Below are positions 12,401-19,230 of a stretch of DNA of 64,000 nucleotides, piece by piece. The stretch is from assembly GCA_037974965.1 (NCBI GenBank), contig JBBPFI010000019.1, forward strand, positions 62,001 to 126,000, given 5' to 3'. Made by a program: the position numbers and the translations under genes. The notes beneath the pieces are model-generated. The model was given only the letters and a program-made list of their open reading frames with translations. It was not told where the DNA came from and searched no databases. Each line of letters opens with the position of its first letter. Position 1 is the stretch's first letter. This DNA is from Dacryopinax spathularia. Taxonomy: Eukaryota > Basidiomycota > Dacrymycetes > Dacrymycetales > Dacrymycetaceae.

Positions 12401-14061
12401 TACACATAGGAATAAAAATCTAAAATGATTTTTGACTTATTACAAAATTTGGCTAATTGCTGGAACGATTAAAAATTAAAATCCAATCAGCAGGTAATCT
12501 TTATTTTATTTCATTTTAAAGAATTAACCTCAACGATCATACGCCAAATATCTATTTTTTTTGATAATGATATGATCTAAAATTTAAATAAATGACTAAA
12601 AAGTATAAATTATTTTTATAAACAAAATTTATCTCGTCCAGACGTAAACAAGATTATTTAAATTATAAAAAAAATTATAAATCACAAATTTCAAACTAGA
12701 AATAAATGACATTAAACCGATTATATCTCTACCTTTAATCAAAATGGAGTTATATCTAAAATAAATAATCTCGATAATTCAGACTCTATAATTTTAGAAG
12801 CATTAGAACAAGCTTATAAAGAAATTCAATTCAAAATTTTAGGTGTTTTATAAAGAAATTCAATTCAAAATTTTAGGTGTTTTATAAAGAGATTCAATTC
12901 AAAATTTTAGGTGTTTCTGGTGTTTATAATTTAACCTCTATAAAAAACCCAAATCGATTTTATATAGGTAGTTCTAATAATTTAGCAAAAAGAATTGACG
13001 AATATATAAAATTAAAAAAATGATTTCGAAGTCCTTAATCTACTTCAAAATTAGAAATATAAAAATCTTCTGCTTTAGAATGACGATTAGAGATTAAAAT
13101 TTTGACTATTCCTCAAAGATCTTTAAATTTTGAGCAATATGCCATAATAAAAAAAAATCCTACTATATATAAATATACCAAAATAATACCAAGAATAAAT
13201 CCTCAATGAGGTAATTTTAACGATGCTATAATAATTATTAAAAATTTTTTAAAATCATTTTCTAAAGACTCTGAAGCTATCAAATATGAGAAAGTTAAAT
13301 TTTATAGATTAAAATATTTAATTGAAAAACATTTACCCCATAACGGTAAAATTTATAGTTACAAAAATAAATTCAAACTTTTTTAGAAGACTATTTAAAA
13401 AACAGCAACACTTTTTAGGATTGGCTGGTAAATAAAATTGCCTCTATAATAAAATTAAAAATATTGTTAGAAAATAGGGTAAATTGCAAAAAAATTCCTG
13501 TAAAAAGAATTTAAATCTAACTAAATATAGGAAAATTTGCAGCGAAATTTATTTAAATACCTTTATAATTAAAATCTATAATGACTAAATAAATCGTTCA
13601 ATGACTAGTAAGTAAGTAGTATTAACAATAATCTTACAATCTATATATTAAGTTTAATATAGATAAAGCCCCTATATTATTATTTTTTTATATATTTAAA
13701 TAATATTAAGACATAGTCTGAACCTTTTTGTAAAAAAAGGAGTTAAAAAAAAATTTTTTAAATAATAACACAATTGATGCCAAGAAGAATACCTGATTAT
13801 CCTGATGCTTTTGCAGGTTGAAATGCTGTATCTAGTGTAGGATCTATGATTTCAGTGATAGCTACTGTAGTTTTTTTATATATCATTTTTGATATATATA
13901 CAAATGATAAAGTAGAATCACATAATCCTTGAGCTCTACCTTCATTTTTTATATCAAGAAAAATATTTGAAAATATAACACCAGCAGCACCATCATTAGA
14001 ATGAGTACTGAGTAGTCCCACGCCGTTTCACGCATTTTCCAGTTTACCTCAACAATCTTAA
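1..14061 (+). CDS. cox1: cytochrome c oxidase subunit 1, 5' end outside the window
   Basis: Catalytic subunit of complex IV in the inner membrane. Exons placed by matching the conserved protein and the group I rule (exon ends T, intron ends G): 424-434, 700-710, 1003-1078, 1498-1557, 2723-2766, 3582-3596, 5052-5086, 7723-7734, 8665-8798, 9995-10012, 11206-11342, 12355-12373, 13406-13429, 13777-14061. Joined, they read [22 protein letters not shown], then [47 protein letters not shown] and [20 protein letters not shown], all phases matching. UGA is Trp (for example in LFWFFG). The left edge lies inside an intron, so the N-terminal half is missing. Seven exons are 11-24 nt. The stop is TAA at 14059. 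Confidence is high for the gene and for most junctions; W-L-S-T at 7734/8665 replaces the usual W-I-A-T. Confidence 0.97.
435..699 (+). other. small group I intron of cox1, no ORF
   Basis: Only 265 nt. Paired stretches CAGAGGCCATACGT (about 628) and GATATGGTCC (about 675) look like the two halves of P7 and neighbours. Bounded by exon ends GGT and by G before CATCCAGAAGT, which joins FG to HPEV. No coding potential. Confidence 0.75.
711..1002 (+). other. small group I intron of cox1, no ORF
   Basis: A 292-nt intron between the HPEV micro-exon and YILIIPGFG. Core-like stretches AATCCGCAGGA (about 810), TTAGAGACTTTACGC (about 838) and GATACAGTCC (about 903) pair as P7/P3 in the usual order. No ORF. 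Confidence 0.75.
1079..1497 (+). other. group I intron of cox1, no ORF, with short tandem repeat
   Basis: Inserted between FG and YLGMIYAM. Core stretch TTCAGAGACTATACGT at about 1199 and AAATAGTCC at about 1441. Carries a GC-rich speck (GTCGCCGGGCG, 1334) followed by about four copies of the 9-mer AATTTACCA at 1347-1382. Confidence 0.75.
1558..2685 (+). CDS. LAGLIDADG homing endonuclease fused to cox1 exon
   Basis: Open in table 4 from the upstream exon to TAA at 2683-2685, about 375 residues in the intron. Two motifs are seen: [10 protein letters not shown] (about residue 107) and [10 protein letters not shown] (about residue 225), each followed by the usual beta-rich DNA-binding half. Both acidic catalytic residues (D/E) are present, so this is a two-motif monomeric enzyme that would cut intronless cox1 and may also act as a maturase. 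Several UGA codons are read as Trp. No hairpin element interrupts it, unlike many sister ORFs here. It looks whole. Confidence 0.88.
1558..2722 (+). mobile_element. group I intron of cox1 with LAGLIDADG ORF
   Basis: Interrupts IVWSHHMF after TGGAGT. The intron ends ...CCAAG at 2722. Its ORF is continuous with the upstream exon, a common arrangement in which the endonuclease is made as an exon fusion and then processed. Confidence 0.85.
2767..3581 (+). mobile_element. group II intron of cox1, no ORF
   Basis: Begins GTGCGAGACG after ...AGAGCATA and ends CCCAAT before TTTCACAGCTGCTAC. Domain V is visible at about 3508-3548 (GAGCCGTGTGC...GCACGCACGGTTC). At 815 nt it has no RT or LAGLIDADG ORF, so splicing would depend on nuclear or other intron maturases. 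Confidence 0.88.
3945..4007 (+). repeat. double hairpin element (C4) in cox1 group II intron ORF
   Basis: 63 nt. CCTACTTTGTTTT...AAACAAAGTAGG directly followed by CTTTTAACTTTTT...AAAAAGTTAAAAG. It lies in the first half of the LAGLIDADG ORF after YFC and before GYPWKV. Confidence 0.8.
4179..4246 (+). repeat. double hairpin element, family A (A7), in cox1 group II intron ORF
   Basis: About 68 nt. CTTTCTTTTTAAAATTAAAA...GCAAG, a slightly longer linker, then CTTTATTTTTT...AAAAAATAAAG. It lies within DPVLA...GDGA. Less well paired than the others, so older. Confidence 0.75.
5087..7335 (+). CDS. group II intron reverse transcriptase/maturase, fused to cox1 exon
   Basis: Open in table 4 from the upstream exon to TAG at 7333-7335, about 749 residues in the intron. 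Order: N-terminal region; RT fingers with [10 protein letters not shown] (about residue 310); [44 protein letters not shown]; catalytic RFADDF (about residue 506, an FADD form of YADD with both aspartates); LGYIF; then maturase domain X (LREL...WWSIARN...AAKFKLRS). It should promote splicing and retrohoming. The HNH part that normally follows is in the same frame but beyond the TAG (next feature). Neighbouring exons are only 35 and 12 nt. Confidence 0.9.
7336..7575 (+). pseudogene. detached HNH endonuclease domain of the cox1 group II intron
   Basis: Directly in frame after the TAG at 7333: [18 protein letters not shown], then a zinc-finger/HNH segment [20 protein letters not shown] (about 7405-7465) and RKQIPL (about 7528). 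After that the frame changes: [11 protein letters not shown] is in another frame from about 7536, where a G seems to be missing. So the endonuclease domain is cut off by a stop and then frameshifted. An isolated start codon exists, but the domain is not thought to be a gene of its own. Confidence 0.65.
7925..8245 (+). pseudogene. LAGLIDADG ORF remnant in cox1 group I intron
   Basis: Second half only: TIKDLAL, then a hairpin element, then [35 protein letters not shown] and [20 protein letters not shown]. This matches the C-terminal repeat of LAxWxMGDG-type enzymes. The first repeat is not recognisable between 7735 and 7925. The element again sits within the motif. Confidence 0.6.
7957..8015 (+). 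repeat. double hairpin element, family A (A6), in cox1 intron ORF
   Basis: 59 nt. CTTGCTTTTTTAACTTAAAA...GCAAG, AT, then CTTTATTTATT...AAATGAAG. It lies within the LAL...DGD motif, in the opposite orientation to A1 relative to the ORF. Confidence 0.82.
8252..8287. repeat. GC cluster, triplicated GCGTGGCG unit
   Basis: Three nearly identical GCGTGGCGACCC units (one GTGTGGCG) in a cox1 group I intron, at the end of the LAGLIDADG remnant. Confidence 0.8.
8799..9686 (+). CDS. LAGLIDADG homing endonuclease fused to cox1 exon
   Basis: Open in table 4 to TAA at 9684-9686, about 295 residues. Motif 1 is [12 protein letters not shown] (about residue 55) and motif 2 is [12 protein letters not shown] (about residue 190), with both acidic positions filled. 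The C-terminus reads [20 protein letters not shown]-like, the common 'NYPL...K...YL.W' block of this family. No hairpin element interrupts it. It looks whole. Confidence 0.88.
8799..9994 (+). mobile_element. group I intron of cox1 with LAGLIDADG ORF
   Basis: Splits the aspartate and serine codons of ALHD|SYYVVAH. The intron ends ...GATACTG at 9994. It is followed by an 18-nt exon. The ORF is continuous with the upstream exon. Confidence 0.85.
10285..11151 (+). pseudogene. LAGLIDADG ORF with hairpin element in motif 1
   Basis: Motif 1 reads WNWFAGIL, then a 70-nt double hairpin (10319-10388), then [12 protein letters not shown]. The first half continues open to about residue 120. Motif 2, [13 protein letters not shown] (about 10706), is in another frame, with one more frame change before the last block ([18 protein letters not shown], to TAG at 11149-11151). 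At least two frame changes besides the element, so it is probably dead, although A/T-run sequencing errors cannot be excluded. Confidence 0.75.
10319..10388 (+). repeat. double hairpin element, family A (A1), in cox1 intron ORF
   Basis: 70 nt. CTTCATTTTTTGA...CAAATAAATGAAG, AT, then CTTGATTTATTTTA...TAATAAAATCAAG. It lies between codons for WFAGIL and NGDGNF. Confidence 0.88.
11343..12354 (+). mobile_element. group I intron of cox1 with GIY-YIG ORF
   Basis: Interrupts FIGVNLTFFP within the valine codon and is followed by a 19-nt exon. After the ORF come the core stretches CAGCAGGAAACC, CTAGAGACTATACG and GATATAGTCC (12251-12350). Confidence 0.82.
11462..12154 (+). CDS. GIY-YIG homing endonuclease with NUMOD3 repeats
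   Basis: Open to TAA at 12152-12154. N-terminal GIY-YIG fold: SGVYIFINN...LYIGSS (residues about 12-34), catalytic arginine in NLTKRM, then a Glu-containing [16 protein letters not shown] (about 85-100). C-terminal DNA-binding part with NUMOD3-like [19 protein letters not shown] and a repeat near SEAIKNF, then [13 protein letters not shown]. The reading frame from the cox1 exon runs to a stop at about 11478. The GIY frame joins it only by a one-base change in an eight-A run (11464-11471), so either an internal start is used or the run length is misread. Confidence 0.82.
12814..12917 (+). repeat. 34-bp direct repeat, about three copies
   Basis: The unit begins TTATAAAGAAATTCAATTC and ends TTTAGGTGTT. 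Copies start at about 12814, 12848 and 12882 and are almost identical (one A to G change in the third). It duplicates the N-terminus of the GIY-YIG ORF. The near identity suggests recent slippage. Confidence 0.85.
12898..13386 (+). pseudogene. GIY-YIG endonuclease remnant
   Basis: SGVYNL...[14 protein letters not shown] marks the GIY-YIG core, followed by ALEWRLEIKIL and [18 protein letters not shown]. It ends in TAG at 13384-13386. The normal C-terminal DNA-binding region is very short. Upstream, the 34-bp tandem repeat (not a multiple of 3) shifts the frame of the leading sequence. Confidence 0.7.
13430..13776 (+). other. group I intron of cox1, no ORF
   Basis: A 347-nt intron between LAG and [12 protein letters not shown], the last in cox1. 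It ends ...CAATTG. ATTAAGACATAGTCTGAACC (about 13706) resembles the 3' half of P7. No ORF. Confidence 0.75.
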
Positions 14062-14110
14062 ACACCGCTACTTAATATTACTAATACACATGATATTAGT
14101 AATTTTTATT

Positions 14111-16138
14111 ATGATAGTAGTCCTTTATATTTTATTTTTTTTTAATATTAATATATATAATAATAGTGTCGAATTTAATTGAATATTGTCTATTATATAT
14201 AAAATATTTCAAAATTTATTCACATTAAGTCAATGAATCTGAGATTTAATATGTTTATATCTAACAAAGTTATTATACATCAATAATCTTTTTGAGAATT
14301 TACGACTGGTTGAAAATAAATTACAATTTTTATTAGAACTAAAAAACAATAATATAATATTAAGTTTAAAATCTAAATGAGATCTTATAATAAATTTCAC
14401 ATCTCAATTTAAATTATTAAGTTTATTATTACTAGTTATATTGTTTAGTATTATTATTAATATAACATATTCTAATAGAGATTTTTGTGCTTTAAATATA
14501 AGTTTTTTCGAGTTGACGCAACATATCAAAACTACAATCATCAATATAGTTAGATATTGAGCTAAACGAATAAGAAATAGAATAATTATGAATATTTTTA
14601 TTTTTAGTATTATACAAATAATAAGCTATTATGACTTATTCTCAGATATAACTATATTTGATAAATTTAATTTAAGTTTAGAATCTATCAATGATTATTT
14701 AATAACTATCTGTCTTTTATTGCCAACTGAATATATCTTAATATGATTTAAAAACGTATATTACAGCTTAAAACTTATTATAAAACATTTATTAAGTTTT
14801 AATAACTTACTATCACTAGGATTACCACAAATTCTATCTATGCGACCTTTCAATGCAAATAATCCATTTCATGACTCTCACGATAATGAAGAAGCTGATT
14901 TAGACTCAGGATCCGGTTCTCCAATGGATATTTCAGAAGAAAATAATTCTGAAAATCATTCTGAATGAGAATCAAGCGATCAGGGAATGGCTTATGAAGA
15001 ATATAATGATTCTGATAGTAATGGTCGTAGTACTCCTTCAGAATTTAGTCTTAACATGGCTAATGAATACAGAGGAGAAGATATGATGCATCATCCAGAA
15101 CTCTTCTCTCCAAATCCTAACATGACTGAACCTGATCATGATGAGGAGATAGAATATGAAATAAGTAATACTAAAACAAATGTAAATTACACAGATAAAT
15201 CTATTGAACATCGAAACAAATTGAATCTACATGTCTTTTTTTCTAAATCACTAGGTCAAGTAATCGCTACTAGTGTAAAATTTGTTTTTACATTAGGTAA
15301 AAAAACTGTTATACGTCCTCAATCAGAAGAAGAATTTGCAACAGAGGTACACACTTTAAGAAATTCAACTTGATTTAACAGTTACTTAGAAAAAAAAGGT
15401 ATTAAAACCATACGTTATCTTCACCATCCAACTCAAGGTCGAGCCTTAGTTGGTCTAAATAGAGAGAGAGTAGATTTTAATAACCTTAGCCCTGAAGAAC
15501 AAATTCGTGAGACAGTGAAAGCTACTTTAATGCAAATGTTTAACATTAGACCAGAGAGATATATACCTACTCAGTCTGAGATTGATCAACAATCCGACAC
15601 AGAGTCTATAGCTCAAACACACTATTCATCTATACCAGAAGACAGACTTTTACCTGGTAGCTATAGAAGATCTAATAATCAACAACCAGATAGAGAATCT
15701 ATGGTAGATTCTAATCATATTTCTAATAAAAATAAAGAATTTTTTGATTTATCACTAGAAGATAAAAATTTAATTAATTACTTCTTTAAATTTAGTTGAT
15801 TATTCATAAATTTAATTATGAATATATCAAATATAAATCAATTATCAGATTGTAAATTATTAGAGAATTATGTTTTAAATATGAATTATACAGAATTAAA
15901 AGTTACTTTATTACTTTTAGTTATTATTATCATTGCATTATTTACTTTATTTATTTTTAACTATATTACTTTATTTTTCAAAGACAACATTTTGAATTAT
16001 TTTAATAATAAATATATTTTATATTTTTTAAAATATAGATTTTATTTCATAAAATTAGAACAAATATTAATAATAATATTAATTCTAATTTGTTTACTAC
16101 TATTATTTATTGGATTGCATTTCTTAATAGCATGATAA
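14111..16138 (+). CDS. orf675, unknown membrane protein
   Basis: One uninterrupted table-4 frame of 675 residues, ATG at 14111, TAA at 16136-16138, starting 50 nt after cox1. Residues 1-250 are hydrophobic, with several likely membrane spans (near residues 105-120 and 155-170). Residues 255-380 are acidic and Ser/Asn-rich (for example NDSDSNGRSTPSEFS). Residues 390-470 look like a folded soluble domain (FFSKSLGQVIAT, HHPTQGRALVGLNRERVD). Residues about 605-675 hold two strong spans (LLLLVIIIIALFTLFIF and ILIIILILICLLLLFIG). I recognise no family. Length, codon use and composition look like a conserved gene rather than chance. Similar membrane-acidic-membrane accessory ORFs occur at 16817-17950, 39264-41990 and 59960-61348. 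Confidence 0.8.
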
Positions 16139-16531
16139 ATTTGAAATATTTTTAAAATAAAATATAACACTTTATAACAACCCCTTTATTAACTAGGGCT
16201 AACAACCCTTTATATCGACCCTATTAAAATGTAAAATCTTACCTAGGTAAGATTTTACATACTATACGCACCCCTTATAATTCATCAATTATTATTTATA
16301 TTGTTCATATTGTTTTTACCCCATAGGATACCCATAAAAAAGATAAAATTAAAAAAAAAAATAAGTTGGATTACATTAACACACATTAACAACAAGATTA
16401 AAACAATAATTATTATAACTGGATAACAAACAAACTAAATTTGTATTATTTTTTTATCCTAATTTTGTTGTTAATAGTAATTACTTCAACATAAACCAAT
16501 GAAGTCGTTTAAAAAATGAAATTTTATATTA
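16139..16531. other. non-coding spacer between orf675 and atp8
   Basis: Very AT-rich spacer. It contains a perfect 32-bp palindrome (own entry), runs of CCCC/CCCT around 16182-16275, and ACACACATTAAC-like short repeats at about 16378-16395. No tRNA or ORF seen. Confidence 0.6.
16229..16260. other. perfect 32-bp palindrome
   Basis: Self-complementary with centre CCTAGG and arms ATGTAAAATCTTACC. As RNA it would be a strong hairpin between orf675 and atp8, possibly a processing or 3'-end signal. Sequences near 34490-34525 and 37695-37735 carry a weaker version (AGTAAAGG...AGATT...TACATTT). Confidence 0.75.
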
Positions 16532-16696
16532 ATGCCTCAATTAGTACCTTTTTATTTTATGAATCAATTATTTTTTTTATTTTTAACAATAGCAATATTG
16601 TTATTTATATTAAGTAAATTTATTTTACCTTTATTTGCATCACAACAAGCAATAAGATTATATATAACTTACTTATTTCATCAAAAAAAAATATAA
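16532..16696 (+). CDS. atp8: ATP synthase subunit 8
   Basis: Encodes 54 residues. It starts MPQLVPFYFMNQL, the signature of fungal Atp8, followed by one membrane span (FLFLTIAILLFILSKFILP) and a short basic tail (TYLFHQKK). Subunit of the Fo part of ATP synthase. Usual length is 48-55 residues. TAA at 16694-16696. It sits on the same strand after cox1 and orf675, so the three may be co-transcribed. Confidence 0.95.
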   Translation: MPQLVPFYFMNQLFFLFLTIAILLFILSKFILPLFASQQAIRLYITYLFHQKKI

Positions 16697-16816
16697 ATTT
16701 ACTATATTTATTTTCCTTGTCTTAACCCTAGAAAAAAGATTAACCCCATATAGTATATTTAGATCCTAAAAATTGGAACTTCAAAAAGCTTTTATATAAA
16801 ATACAAAGAGATATCA

Positions 16817-17950
16817 ATGTTAAAAAAATCAAAAGTATCAATGTTACATACGTGTCTAAATAGAATCATAATTCTATTTATTATCTGTTATTTAAATACA
16901 AAATTTAATGTATTTAACGATTTATATTTATCGCTAAATATTAATATAATTGAAAATCTAGGTTTTATTTTTTTAATAAATCCAACGTATATACAGGTAA
17001 AAAAAAATTTTTTAAATCACCCATCTTTTGTCTATAGTTTAGACAAGACTGTACGTAAAAATAATTTTAATACTAATATTATACTTTTATCGAATAATAA
17101 ACGTAATACTAATATAGAAAATACTACTGATAATAATTTACTTACATCGGAACAAAACAAAACTAATGAAGCTACAATAAATAATGATGCATTAAATAGT
17201 GATCCTGGACCAATACCAAAAGACTTAATAACAAATTTAAATGAGATCAAAAATGCTAAGAGTTCAGAACTTTTAGATACTGTCAAGGAAAACACCTCTT
17301 CTTGACAAGAGGAATTTGGGCAAAGAATTATAAATAAAGAGAATGAAAATTTGGCTAAAGGTTCTAGTGGAAAAGACAATATTGTAAAAGAAAATAGTGA
17401 GAGCGAAACAGCAAATCAGATACTTTCTAAAAATCATGAAGAGAATCCACTGTTCACGGCGCCCACGGATGCCCACGCCGGAAAAAAAATAAAGCCCACG
17501 GCGGAAATTATTAAAATACTAGTTAACAAATTCTTATTATTAAAAAAAAAAATATCCCCTAATAAATTACAATGATTATTAGTTTTATCTTTGTTGGCTA
17601 ATTCACTATTTATAGTTTACTATTTTGATTGTTTTAACCTTATCTTTAATTTTTTTAGCTGATTCTACGCTTGTTTTATAAATAATGCCTGAGGTATTAT
17701 ACTATTTGCCACTATTTTACCTATTATACTATCTTGTTTTACATTATATTTAATAGATATATCAAAATTAAGAGATACAAAATATAAGACGAGAATAATT
17801 TTTTTACAAAAATATTTTGATTTTATATTTTATGTTTCTAAAATGGATACAGAAGGTGAAATAGCTATGAAATCATTAATTTGAACCAATATAAAATTTT
17901 ATCTTCTAATGCTTATTTTATTATTAATTATTTATGTTATATTTTATTAA
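16817..17950 (+). CDS. orf377, unknown membrane protein
   Basis: Open in table 4, ATG at 16817, TAA at 17948-17950, 377 residues. N-terminal hydrophobic segment (IIILFIICYL, residues 17-26), a second near residues 45-58, then a long polar, Asn/Lys/Glu-rich middle (80-250), then C-terminal spans (WLLVLSLLANSLFIVYYF, GIILFATILPIILSCFTLYL and a final YLLMLILLLIIYVIF). No family recognised. A GC cluster (17455-17506) lies in frame and adds roughly 17 residues to the polar region without breaking the frame. An alternative start is the second Met at 16841. Confidence 0.75.
17455..17506. repeat. GC cluster inside orf377
   Basis: Contains CGGCGCCCACGGATGCCCAC, GCCGG and a further GCCCACGGCGG. The unit GCCCACGG recurs across the window (33070, 34551-34614, 39145-39204, 42804-42828). 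Here it is translated in frame. Confidence 0.75.
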
Positions 17951-18368
17951 TTTTAACTTATACTTCATTTTTTTTTTTTTAATTTTTTATGTAAAATAAA
18001 TTATTTTTATTACTATTAATTCTATAAAATAGTTTTACAATTATCATTATATATTTTTATAATGTCACCCCCTTATATAATCAATAAATTTAAGGTTAAC
18101 GACAGCTAATGGCAAAAATCTAATATTTAATAGTTAATTAAATAAATAAAAAAATTTATCGTTCGGACGTAATAAAAATAAATAAGATAAGAAACTTGTC
18201 ATGCGAGGAAAAAAGTATCAATTACAAGCAGCCATTAATAAAATTAAACCTCCTTTAATGTAATATTTTCTTTAGATATATTTTATTCGTGGAAAAAATT
18301 ATAATATATATTTTTAATCTAAATAAAAAGTTACAAACACAACTTTGTTAAAAGCTTTAAAAGAAGAT
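17951..18368. other. spacer before assembly gap
   Basis: AT-rich, with a poly-T tract at about 17970-17982. A 63-nt ORF at 18201-18263 is too short to support. On the minus strand I looked for the missing last exon of cox3 and found none. Nothing else is supported. Confidence 0.55.
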
Positions 18369-18568
18369 NNNNNNNNNNNNNNNNNNNNNNNNNNNNNNNN
18401 NNNNNNNNNNNNNNNNNNNNNNNNNNNNNNNNNNNNNNNNNNNNNNNNNNNNNNNNNNNNNNNNNNNNNNNNNNNNNNNNNNNNNNNNNNNNNNNNNNNN
18501 NNNNNNNNNNNNNNNNNNNNNNNNNNNNNNNNNNNNNNNNNNNNNNNNNNNNNNNNNNNNNNNNNNNN
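18369..18568. other. assembly gap, exactly 200 N
   Basis: A round number of Ns, typical of scaffolding. Genes are on plus before it and minus after it, and cox3 intron 4 runs into it without its 3' exon. The join and the gap size should not be trusted. Confidence 0.97.
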
Positions 18569-19230
18569 CTTAGTTAAAAATAATCTTTCGGGTTTAACTA
18601 ACCTTGTTGGTTAAAAAAAACCAACCTAATCTTGTTTTAAAAAACAAGATGGTTACTAATCAAGGATGTAAATCTTCTTGATTTTTAAAAGATTGAATTA
18701 ATGGAAATAATTTCAAAATTTTAGGATAGTTTATTATATTTTTAGTATGAAAAAAAATTTTTTTTTAAAGATATCACTGAATATCGAATAAATAAATCTA
18801 GGTTCAATATCGTATTAGGAACCTCATCAATAAACTGAAATGAAAAGAAATAATCAAACGATATCCCTAGATATCAAATTTAACAAAAAAAAAATAATTA
18901 AATTTTTAACTTTAATTTTTTTTTGTAAGGATTTTGATTTGATAAATTTTCTCAAAATTCATTAGAGTATGCCTTAAATTAGATTTGAGTATTTTTATCT
19001 AATTAATTACCATCTACTCGTTGCTCTTTTACACTTTAATTTAATTTTTAATAAAAATGATTTAGATCCACGGTTATCTATTTCGTTTTCACTTATTTTA
19101 TAAATTATTACACTACATGATTGATTAGATCATCCACAGATTTATTTTCATAAATAGTTTGGTACTATAAATTTTAAGATATTCCTGGAATTTGGTAATT
19201 CACGTCAATGTCATGTTTTCCTAAAACATT
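18569..19230 (-). mobile_element. group I (IC-type) intron 4 of cox3, cut by the gap
   Basis: Core at about 19225-18925 on minus, with the same conserved blocks as rns introns 2 and 3 and cob intron 4: GTTTTAGGAAAAC, CAAATTCCAGG, AATCATG...TCTAAATC, AAAGAGCAACGAGTAGATGG. Downstream the start of a LAGLIDADG ORF is seen (PWLVT at about 18660), interrupted by a hairpin element at 18604-18651, then lost in the gap. Confidence 0.7.

Larger units (their letters stand above)
12374..13405 (+). mobile_element. group I intron of cox1 with broken GIY-YIG ORF
   Basis: Lies between FFP and QHFLGLAG, beginning TTACAAAACC and ending ...AACAG. Core-like stretch CAATCAGCAGGTAA at about 12482, with ACCTCAACGATCATACGCC just after it. 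Contains a 34-bp triplicated segment at the start of the ORF. Confidence 0.78.

Noticed and set aside
13797-14021. Minus-strand ORF of 74 codons
   Set aside because: Antisense to the last cox1 exon.
18201-18263. Short ORF of 20 codons before the gap
   Set aside because: Too short, no known product; not the missing cox3 exon.
18345-18614. ORF across the N gap
   Set aside because: Its centre is all N; no real reading frame.
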